Origin: an uncultured Rhodospirillales bacterium
Lineage (GTDB): Bacteria > Pseudomonadota > Alphaproteobacteria > Rhodospirillales > Casp-alpha2
Assembly: GCA_938074585.1 (NCBI GenBank)
Contig: CALJEW010000084.1
Location: 1-5,870 of the forward strand
Reading direction: 5' to 3'
Length of the DNA stretch: 5,870 bases
The translations under genes and the position numbers were made by a program. Positions within the stretch are counted from its first letter, which is position 1, and every line of letters starts with the position of its first letter. This document shows positions 1-4,501 of the stretch, in pieces. The notes beneath the pieces were generated by a model, which worked only from the letters and a program-made list of their open reading frames with translations, searched no databases and was not told the DNA's origin.

Positions 1-1389
1 GACCTGACCATTCAAGTCTTGACGCAAGCCCGTGAAGAGTTAATAAAACGATCTTTTGAAGCAGTCCGGGGTGCAAAAAATTCGATTATCCATTTGTACA
101 ACTCAACATCGACCTTACAGCGTAAAGTCGTTTTTCGCCAGGACCGCGAAGGCATAACTAAAATTGCTGTAGAAGGCGCTAAAGTAATTAAAAAATTAGC
201 CTCCGAAGCCCCTGCCGAAGATAATATCCGTTTTCAGTATTCGCCGGAAAGTTTCACTGGGACGGAACTGGATTACGCAAAAGAAGTTTGCGATGCGGTT
301 ACTGAAGTTTGGCAACCCACACACGACAACAAAGTCATATACAACTTGCCGGCTACCGTCGAGATGTCATCAGCTAACATTTATGCAGACCAAATTGAAT
401 GGATGAATCGCAACTTAAATAAACGCGATTGTATTATTTTGTCCCTGCACCCTCACAACGACCGGGGCACAGGCGTTGCGGCGGCTGAATTGGGCCTGAT
501 GGCGGGTGCGGACAGAGTTGAAGGAACGTTGTTTGGAAACGGCGAGCGTACGGGCAACGTTGATGTGGTAACGTTGGCTATGAACATGTTCACCCAAAAC
601 ATTGACCCTCAATTAGATTTCTCCGACATTAATGATGCAATGCGGGTTGCCGAATATTGCAACCAATTGCCCGTCCATCCGCGCCATCCTTACGTTGGTG
701 ATTTAGTCTTCACTGCCTTTTCTGGGTCGCATCAAGACGCCATTAAAAAAGGGTTGGCTGCAATGGAGCAATCGAATTCATTGGAATGGGCTGTCCCATA
801 TTTGCCGATCGATCCGAAAGAAGTTGGCCGCTCTTATGACGCGGTTATTAGGATTAATTCACAATCAGGTAAAGGCGGAATTGCTTACTTGATGGAAACC
901 GATTATGGCGTTGAAATGCCCCGCCGGTTGCAAATTGAGTTTAGCAAAGTTGTTCAACAACGCGCGGATACCGGTGGTTCTGAGTTATCCACAGATGATA
1001 TATGGAGCGCTTTTGATGTTGAATTTTTGTCTCAAAAGGGCCGGTTTAGTTTCAAAGAATACCGCACAAGCCCAGATGCACACGCCAGTGAGATCCGAAA
1101 TTTAACCGCCACAATTATGGATAAAGGATCGGACGTCATCCTAGAAGGGAAAGGAACAGGGCCAATTGACGCCTTTGTTCAAGCTATAAATGCCCATAGT
1201 GGAGAGAACATACGGGTGGTTGATTATCACGAACACGCAATTGGTCGGGGCGCAGATACAAAAGCCATCGCATATCTTGAAATTGAAGGCGATGATCGCG
1301 AGCCATTGTTTGGTGTCGGTATGGATAAAAACATAACAGAAGCGTCGTTAAAGGCTGTTGTTAGCGCAATCAACCGAAGCATTAAGTAA
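1..1389 (+). CDS. leuA: 2-isopropylmalate synthase, type 2 (long form), 5'-truncated by the window
   Basis: The enzyme condenses acetyl-CoA with 2-oxoisovalerate to give 2-isopropylmalate, the committed step of leucine synthesis in the cytosol. The frame is open from base 1 (D-L-T-I-Q-V...), so the start lies upstream. The window holds 462 codons of a family usually near 550-560 residues, so about 90 N-terminal residues are missing. Visible marks are HLYNSTSTLQR (nt 91-123), FQYSPESFTGTELDYA (nt 232-279), the metal-site segment SLHPHNDRG (nt 442-468, His codons 448 and 454) and FGNGERTGN (nt 532-558), which closes the TIM-barrel active site. PVHPRHPYVGDLVFTAFSGSHQDAIKKG (nt 673-753) is typical of the type 2 (actinobacterial/fungal-like) form rather than the E. 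coli form. The last ~150 codons are the regulatory LeuA dimer domain that binds leucine in the family, with GKGTGPIDAFVQAI and IGRGADTKAIAYLEI. The gene ends in TAA and converges on csp. No frameshift is seen. Confidence 0.96.
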   Translation, partial: DLTIQVLTQAREELIKRSFEAVRGAKNSIIHLYNSTSTLQRKVVFRQDREGITKIAVEGAKVIKKLASEAPAEDNIRFQYSPESFTGTELDYAKEVCDAVTEVWQPTHDNKVIYNLPATVEMSSANIYADQIEWMNRNLNKRDCIILSLHPHNDRGTGVAAAELGLMAGADRVEGTLFGNGERTGNVDVVTLAMNMFTQNIDPQLDFSDINDAMRVAEYCNQLPVHPRHPYVGDLVFTAFSGSHQDAIKKGLAAMEQSNSLEWAVPYLPIDPKEVGRSYDAVIRINSQSGKGGIAYLMETDYGVEMPRRLQIEFSKVVQQRADTGGSELSTDDIWSAFDVEFLSQKGRFSFKEYRTSPDAHASEIRNLTATIMDKGSDVILEGKGTGPIDAFVQAINAHSGENIRVVDYHEHAIGRGADTKAIAYLEIEGDDREPLFGVGMDKNITEASLKAVVSAINRSIK

Positions 1390-1460
1390 TAAATTTGGTT
1401 ATTTAATTAATAAATAATCGCATTATGTGTTTTTTAAATTTCAAAAAAACATTGGAGTGT

Positions 1461-1483
1461 CAATCGCTTTACGTTGGGTTTTT
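1461..1483 (+). terminator. Weak candidate terminator downstream of leuA
   Basis: A short stem can form from CAA (1461-1463) and CG (1465-1466) with CGTTG (1472-1476), with one bulged T and a five-base loop. It is followed by GG and five T (1479-1483). The stem is short and bulged, so this is only a possibility. Closer to the gene, an all-AT hairpin (TTATTTA 1399-1405 with TAAATAA 1411-1417) and a T-run (1430-1435) are weaker alternatives. Confidence 0.25.
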
Positions 1484-1506
1484 ATCTTAAAAAATAAAAC
1501 AGCTTT

Positions 1507-1562
1507 AAACATAAGTTCCGTCTCCGTAATACCGCCCTTATGTTTTGTGTTATTGGAGACGG
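1507..1562. repeat. Two interleaved perfect inverted repeats (pseudoknot order)
   Basis: Arm A AAACATAAG (1507-1515) is the exact reverse complement of CTTATGTTT (1537-1545). Arm B CCGTCTCC (1518-1525) is the exact reverse complement of GGAGACGG (1555-1562). The order is A-B-A'-B', so the two stems are either alternatives or the halves of an H-type pseudoknot with connecting segments of 2, 11 and 9 nt when read on the plus strand. The block sits between the convergent leuA and csp genes and would lie in the 3' UTR of either transcript. On the minus strand the A stem is followed, five bases on, by a U-rich stretch (complement of 1491-1501), so it could help terminate csp transcription. The repeats are plain in the sequence; the function is not. 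Confidence 0.6.
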
Positions 1563-1579
1563 GTCTTAGGCATTTTCGT

Positions 1580-1597
1580 TTAGCAATTAATTGCTAA
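1580..1597. repeat. 18-bp perfect palindrome across the csp stop codon
   Basis: TTAGCAATTAATTGCTAA reads identically on both strands. The csp stop codon (complement of 1587-1589) lies inside it. In RNA it could form a 7-bp stem with a TTAA loop. No U-tract follows on either strand, so it does not look like a standard intrinsic terminator. It could be a stabilising 3' hairpin or a protein-binding site. Confidence 0.6.
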
Positions 1598-1796
1598 TGA
1601 CGAGGTTTGCTGCAGAAGACTTTCCGTTACGACCCGCAACGAGTTCAAACTCAATCTTTTGACCTTCTTGCAAAGTCGAAAGACCTGCCTGCTCTACAGC
1701 AGAGATATGAACAAAGACGTCTTCGCCAACATTGCTGAGCTCAACGAAGCCAAAACCTTTAGTCGGGTTAAACCATTTAACATTACTCGTAGACAT
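1587..1796 (-). CDS. Cold-shock domain protein (CspA family)
   Basis: This encodes a 69-residue single-domain cold-shock protein, a cytoplasmic OB-fold that binds single-stranded RNA and DNA and in this family acts as an RNA chaperone. VKWFNPTKGFGFV is at residues 6-18, including RNP1 KGFGFV (13-18), and RNP2 VFVHIS is at 27-32. The C-terminal part, EGQKIEFELVAGRNGKSSAANL, is typical, and the length matches the family. I chose the ATG complementary to 1794-1796 because an AAGGA ribosome site (complement of 1806-1810) lies nine bases before it. A longer in-frame start at 1865 would add 23 residues unlike any cold-shock protein. The gene is on the same strand as the exporter gene upstream but 231 nt away, so it probably has its own promoter and a long leader, as many csp genes do. 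The paralogue class cannot be assigned. Confidence 0.93.
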   Translation of the reverse strand: MSTSNVKWFNPTKGFGFVELSNVGEDVFVHISAVEQAGLSTLQEGQKIEFELVAGRNGKSSAANLVISN

Positions 1797-2027
1797 AGTT
1801 TTTAGTCCTTTATAAAACACACAAATTTCCAGAACCCAGAAGGAATCCGCATCCACAGATTTCAAAATTTTGTGGGGTAACAGTTGAGGAGTTTAACCTC
1901 GTCAGAATACGCCATGACATTGTGTCATCACCATCGTGCATTGACGATACTTTTAAAGTTGCTATTTTGACTTAAGGTGTCATGTAGAACCATGTTTTTA
2001 CTAGATGTTCTGAAAATACGTCACAGT
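1797..2027 (-). promoter_or_regulatory. Upstream/leader region of csp
   Basis: No coding frame is convincing in these 231 bases. Reading toward csp it holds a 15-bp dyad (ATGACA 1914-1919, TGTCAT 1923-1928), a GAGG/CCTC mini-hairpin (1886-1889 with 1897-1900), and a CCACA/TGTGG stem (1853-1857 with 1871-1875) enclosing the palindrome CAAAATTTTG (1863-1872). I could not find a good minus-strand -35/-10 pair. The nearest -35-like element is ATGACA, complementary to 1978-1983, and it lacks a matching -10. A structured csp leader is an inference from family habit plus these stems. Confidence 0.4.
1914..1928. promoter_or_regulatory. Dyad ATGACA-N3-TGTCAT, possible operator
   Basis: These are perfect six-base arms around TTG, lying 118 bp before the csp start codon on its upstream side. 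Its minus-strand half-site ATGACA also resembles a -35 box, and a second GTGTCAT occurs at 1977-1983, 55 bp farther upstream. The size and spacing suit a dimeric helix-turn-helix regulator, but no regulator gene lies nearby and the match may be chance. Confidence 0.35.
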
Positions 2028-2657
2028 TTAATTATTGCCTTGAAACACTAACCGCAAGCCCAGCCCGATCAACAACGTTCCCGCAACTTTATGGGTCAAG
2101 CTATTAGCTTTTTCACTACTCCCTAAAAAGCAGCGGACTTGTCCCCCAGCCAAACCAGCGCACCCCATAACAACAAAGGAAGCGATCATGAAAATTCCAC
2201 CAAAAAGGGCAAACTGAATTTGCACAGGGCCCATGGTAGGATCAACAAATTGTGGTAAGAAAGCCAGAAAGAACAAAGCAACTTTTGGATTAACTAAGTT
2301 CATTATGATGGTTTCACTAAAAACCAACGCCAGAGGCTTATCCTCTCCATCTGCCGATAGATCCAAAGTATTACCGGCCATCCACATACGAAAGCCTAAG
2401 TAGATAAGATATGCAGAACCAATTAATTTAATAATCTTAAATGCGACGTCTGAAGCCGCCAACACTTCCGTCAATCCAATGGCACAAAAAGCCGTATGCC
2501 CCAAGACCCCAACAGCCAATCCGGCTGCCGCCGCTAATCCAGCTTTTGGTCCCTGAGTAGCACCGCGAATAATTACATAAATGATGTCTGGCCCTGGCGT
2601 TAGAGCCAAAAGCAATGTTGCGACTGTAAACATCACAATTTGGGCTAGTTCCGGCAT
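2028..2657 (-). CDS. LysE/RhtB-family amino-acid exporter
   Basis: This encodes a 209-residue inner-membrane protein of the LysE/RhtB superfamily, whose members export amino acids or related metabolites using the proton gradient. The N-terminal TPGPD (residues 20-24) is the family hallmark. GSAYLIYLGFRMW (80-92) and NLVNPKVALFFLAFLPQF (120-137) are the other two conserved blocks. About six hydrophobic segments can be seen, near residues 4-24, 40-65, 72-92, 115-135, 147-172 and 191-206. Length is normal (about 205-210). The start MPEL is the only sensible one; the nearest purine-rich stretch, AAGGG, is about 16 bases upstream, so the ribosome site is weak. The substrate cannot be told from sequence: threonine, homoserine, lysine and others are all handled within the family. 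The gene is divergent from the HIG1-like gene, with 147 bp between start codons, and no LysR- or Lrp-type regulator is adjacent. Confidence 0.92.
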   Translation of the reverse strand: MPELAQIVMFTVATLLLALTPGPDIIYVIIRGATQGPKAGLAAAAGLAVGVLGHTAFCAIGLTEVLAASDVAFKIIKLIGSAYLIYLGFRMWMAGNTLDLSADGEDKPLALVFSETIIMNLVNPKVALFFLAFLPQFVDPTMGPVQIQFALFGGIFMIASFVVMGCAGLAGGQVRCFLGSSEKANSLTHKVAGTLLIGLGLRLVFQGNN

Positions 2658-2682
2658 TAACAGGCTTTTTTACCCTTGTTCG

Positions 2683-2736
2683 AATTGAGCTTTGGCACCG
2701 GTGTAATTCACCTCAATTGATATTTCAATACTTGAA
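2683..2736. promoter_or_regulatory. Cluster of TCAA/TTGA dyads in the divergent promoter region
   Basis: AATTGAG (2683-2689) pairs exactly with CTCAATT (2712-2718). The palindromes CACCGGTG (2696-2703) and TCAATTGA (2713-2720) are perfect, ATTGA-N4-TCAAT spans 2716-2729, and TTCAA-N3-TTGAA spans 2724-2736. They sit 26-80 bp before the exporter start and could be operator half-sites for it. In minus-strand terms, TTGAAA (complement of 2723-2728) is a fair -35 for the exporter, but the hexamer 17 bp on (TACACC) is a poor -10. Confidence 0.35.
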
Positions 2737-2769
2737 CTAATTATTTTCTGTTATTCGATGATTTTTCCC

Positions 2770-2798
2770 ATGACCTTCCCCCCGCAACAACCTATATA
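2770..2798 (+). promoter_or_regulatory. Candidate sigma70-type promoter for the HIG1-like/adenosyltransferase pair
   Basis: ATGACC (2770-2775, 4 of 6 to TTGACA) and TATATA (2793-2798, 4 of 6 to TATAAT) are separated by exactly 17 bp. Transcription would begin about seven bases after the -10, that is at or next to the ATG at 2805. Together with the lack of any Shine-Dalgarno sequence there, this suggests a leaderless mRNA. Confidence 0.45.
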
Positions 2799-2804
2799 CA
2801 TGCC

Positions 2805-3002
2805 ATGAGTATTTTTATAGGATTTTTATTTGGCGCGGCAGTTTTTGCTACGCTCTCTGTTTTGGTCATTGGCATTATATCATTTGCTGTGCATGGACCA
2901 TTTTATCAAAAAAATGCCAACCTTTTAATGCGCTTACGTGTCTTATTTCAAGGCCTCGCCGTTTTTCTTTTAGCAACGTCAGTCTGGTTTATGGCAGAAT
3001 AA
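2805..3002 (+). CDS. Small two-helix membrane protein, HIG1-domain-like
   Basis: This encodes a 65-residue protein with two membrane segments (about 4-28 and 46-63) joined by a short basic loop, the layout of alphaproteobacterial 'twin transmembrane' proteins and of HIG1 domains. The loop and second helix carry N39-x3-R43-x-R45-x3-Q49 (within NANLLMRLRVLFQGLA), close to the (Q/I)x3(R/H)xRx3Q signature of mitochondrial HIG1/Rcf1 proteins, with Asn in the first position. Mitochondrial members help assemble or tune cytochrome oxidase and supercomplexes; the bacterial role is not established. The start at 2805 has no ribosome site but follows a promoter-like pair at the right distance for leaderless translation. 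The stop is 15 bp before the adenosyltransferase start, so the two genes are probably co-transcribed. The gene call is firm; the family assignment is good but made by eye. Confidence 0.82.
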   Translation: MSIFIGFLFGAAVFATLSVLVIGIISFAVHGPFYQKNANLLMRLRVLFQGLAVFLLATSVWFMAE

Positions 3003-3006
3003 GGGA
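3001..3006 (+). promoter_or_regulatory. Ribosome binding site of the adenosyltransferase gene, overlapping the upstream stop codon
   Basis: AAGGGA begins inside the TAA stop of the HIG1-like gene and lies 11 bases before ATG 3018. The overlap suggests that translation of the first gene may influence initiation of the second. Confidence 0.5.
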
Positions 3007-3017
3007 CTTTAAATATT

Positions 3018-3581
3018 ATGGTTACACTTTCAAAAATCTACACCCGCGGCGGCGACAAAGGGCAAACGTCACTAGGTTCGGGTGACCGGGTTGCAAAGCA
3101 CGCTTTACGCGTTGCGGCCTACGGAACAACGGATGAAGCAAATTCAGCCATTGGCATTGCGCGCCTACATACATCCGGAGATGCGGATGAAATGTTGTCT
3201 CGAATCCAAAATGATTTGTTCGATTTAGGCGCTGATTTATGCACCCCCGAAGGAACAAACAGATCAGAAGGTGCTTTACGTATTGTCTCAGAACAAATTT
3301 CCCGCTTAGAATTTGAAATTGATGCCATGAATGGAAACATGGCCGATTTAACATCTTTCATCCTACCCGGTGGTAGCCCTGCATCGGCCTATTTGCACTT
3401 AGCCCGAACGGTAGTCCGGCGCAGTGAACGTTTAATGACCGACTTAGCGACAACTGAACAAGTCAGCCCCGAAGCCTTAAAATACATGAACCGACTTTCA
3501 GACCATTTATTCGTTTTAGCTCGATATTTAAACGATACAGGGCAATCAGACGTCTTATGGGTTCCTGGTAACAACCGATAA
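3018..3581 (+). CDS. PduO-type ATP:cob(I)alamin adenosyltransferase
   Basis: The enzyme transfers the 5'-deoxyadenosyl group of ATP to cob(I)alamin to make adenosylcobalamin, in the cytosol, as a trimer in characterised relatives (human MMAB, PduO). The 187-residue protein has the N-terminal ATP-binding segment KIYTRGGDKGQTSLGSGDR (6-24), AYGTTDEANSAIG (34-46), FILPGGSPASAYLHLARTVVRRSER (114-138) and the C-terminal YMNRLSDHLFVLARYLN (156-172). D39, F114, R130 and R134/R135 fall in the conserved active-site blocks. Length is normal for the family. It is unrelated in sequence to the CobA/CobO type, so no cob symbol is given; databases often use 'cob(I)yrinic acid a,c-diamide adenosyltransferase' or pduO. 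It lies 15 bp after the HIG1-like gene and upstream of etfBA. No pdu genes are in view, so the likely customer is methylmalonyl-CoA mutase rather than diol dehydratase; that is inference. Confidence 0.94.
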   Translation: MVTLSKIYTRGGDKGQTSLGSGDRVAKHALRVAAYGTTDEANSAIGIARLHTSGDADEMLSRIQNDLFDLGADLCTPEGTNRSEGALRIVSEQISRLEFEIDAMNGNMADLTSFILPGGSPASAYLHLARTVVRRSERLMTDLATTEQVSPEALKYMNRLSDHLFVLARYLNDTGQSDVLWVPGNNR

Positions 3582-3603
3582 TTGCCCCCTATATTGCGCC
3601 GCA

Positions 3604-3662
3604 CACAGTAAAAAAATGGATATAATGCTACCTTGACCCGTCGATTTCCTAGTTCTACTGTG
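3604..3662. repeat. Distant 7-bp inverted repeat CACAGTA ... TACTGTG
   Basis: CACAGTA (3604-3610) is the reverse complement of TACTGTG (3656-3662), with 45 bp between and centres 52 bp apart, near five helical turns. It flanks a perfect TATAAT (3621-3626) and TTGACC (3633-3638). Two sites for a looping regulator are possible, but a 7-bp match in AT-rich DNA can arise by chance. Confidence 0.2.
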
Positions 3663-3665
3663 CAA

Positions 3666-3694
3666 CTGCAAAAATGTTTAAACGGATCTATAAT
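3666..3694 (+). promoter_or_regulatory. Candidate promoter for etfBA
   Basis: CTGCAA (3666-3671, 3 of 6) and a perfect TATAAT (3689-3694) are 17 bp apart, which would give a 5' UTR of about 50 nt before ATG 3752. Competing candidates in the same gap are TTGACC (3633-3638) with TACTGT (3656-3661), also 17 bp apart, and an isolated TATAAT (3621-3626) with no good -35. The 170-bp gap and several -10-like hexamers support a separate promoter for etfBA; which one is used cannot be decided by eye. Confidence 0.35.
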
Positions 3695-3709
3695 TAATCA
3701 TTAAAGATC
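3685..3709. promoter_or_regulatory. Bulged dyad over the etfB -10 region, possible operator
   Basis: TTAATCATTAA (3694-3704) is a perfect odd palindrome centred on C3699. It is flanked by GATCT (3685-3689) and AGATC (3705-3709), which also pair, leaving ATAA (3690-3693) unpaired on one side. The dyad overlaps the TATAAT at 3689-3694 and the predicted start of transcription, where a repressor would act. A second small dyad, CACT-N3-AGTG (3709-3719), follows at once. Confidence 0.35.
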
Positions 3710-3751
3710 ACTTATAGTGTAGTGTATTTATTTCAATAAGGCAGGTTGCTG

Positions 3752-4501
3752 ATGAAGGTTTTAGTCGCTGTTAAACGGGTCGTTGATTACAATGTCAAAA
3801 TCCGTGTAAATTCTAATCAAACTGCGGTAGAAACCGCTAACGTTAAAATGTCCATGAATCCATTTGATGAAATTGCTGTCGAAGAAGGTATTCGCTTAAA
3901 AGAAGCTGGAACGGCATCTGAGCTAATCGCATTTTCTGTAGGCCCCAAACAATCACAAGAAACTATTCGGACAGCCCTAGCAATGGGAGCAGATCGGGGT
4001 ATTCTTGTTGAAACAGATATAATTGTTGAGCCTTTGGCTGTGGCTAAATGCTTAAAAGCTATTGTTGAAAAAGAAAACCCCGATTTGGTTATTGTTGGCA
4101 AGCAGGCTATCGATGATGATTCTAATCAAACCGGCCAAATGCTCGCCGCCCTATTGGGTTGGTCGCAAGGCACCTTTGCATCTAAGTTAATTTTATCAGA
4201 TGGTTCTATAAAAGTTACACGCGAAGTTGATGGCGGGCTTGAAACCGTTGACTTGAAAATGCCTGCTGTTGTAACCACTGATTTGCGTTTGAACGAGCCA
4301 CGTTACGCAAGCCTTCCGAATATTATGAAGGCTAAGAAAAAAACCATTGATGTAACAAACCCAGAAGAATTAGGCATCGATATTTCTCCTCGTTTAACTG
4401 TCTTAAAAGTTGAAGAGCCTGCCAAACGTCTAGCAGGCGTTATGGTTGAGGACGTTGTACAATTGGTTGATAAACTCCGGAACGAAGCGAAGGTGATCTG
4501 A
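3752..4501 (+). CDS. etfB: Electron transfer flavoprotein, beta subunit
   Basis: This is the small subunit of the FAD- and AMP-containing ETF heterodimer, which takes electrons from acyl-CoA and other dehydrogenases and passes them to ETF:ubiquinone oxidoreductase. The 249-residue protein matches the mitochondrial-type subunit: MKVLVAVKRVVD (1-12), KMSMNPFDEIAVEEGIRLKE (32-51), GKQAIDDDSNQTGQMLAALL (116-135), and the recognition loop in RLNEPRYASLPNIMKAKKK (179-197), where L188 matches the partner-docking Leu195 of human ETF-beta. I chose ATG 3752 over the in-frame TTG at 3746 because the family begins MK(V/I)LV and AAGG (3738-3741) is ten bases upstream. The TGA stop overlaps the etfA ATG by one base (TGATG), so translation is probably coupled. 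Confidence 0.97.
   Translation: MKVLVAVKRVVDYNVKIRVNSNQTAVETANVKMSMNPFDEIAVEEGIRLKEAGTASELIAFSVGPKQSQETIRTALAMGADRGILVETDIIVEPLAVAKCLKAIVEKENPDLVIVGKQAIDDDSNQTGQMLAALLGWSQGTFASKLILSDGSIKVTREVDGGLETVDLKMPAVVTTDLRLNEPRYASLPNIMKAKKKTIDVTNPEELGIDISPRLTVLKVEEPAKRLAGVMVEDVVQLVDKLRNEAKVI
4490..4496 (+). promoter_or_regulatory. Ribosome binding site of etfA inside the end of etfB
   Basis: AAGGTGA ends four bases before ATG 4501 and lies within the last codons of etfB. It pairs well with the 16S tail and, with the TGATG overlap, points to coupled, near one-to-one synthesis of the two subunits. Confidence 0.65.

Noticed and set aside
19..21. TTG at 19 as the true start of leuA
   Set aside because: The frame stays open to base 1 and the preceding residues fit the conserved part of the family, which has about 90 more N-terminal residues.
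905..1105. 66-residue plus-strand frame inside leuA
   Set aside because: It is out of frame with leuA through its conserved C-terminal part, has no domain signal and no ribosome site, and is a chance frame.
1399..1450. AT-only hairpins just after leuA (1399-1417 and 1429-1450) as strong terminators
   Set aside because: The stems contain almost no G or C and would be unstable. Such palindromes are expected by chance in AT-rich spacer DNA.
1797..1865. Upstream in-frame start extending the cold-shock protein to 92 residues
   Set aside because: The extra 23 residues do not resemble the family, while the internal ATG has a well-placed AAGGA and gives the standard 69-residue protein.
3022..3354. 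110-residue open frame antisense to the adenosyltransferase gene
   Set aside because: It is a shadow of a well-conserved gene. The translation is rich in Cys, His and Arg with no recognisable domain, and no ribosome site is evident.
3746..3751. TTG start for etfB, two codons upstream
   Set aside because: ATG 3752 gives the usual MKVLVAVKR N-terminus and better ribosome-site spacing.
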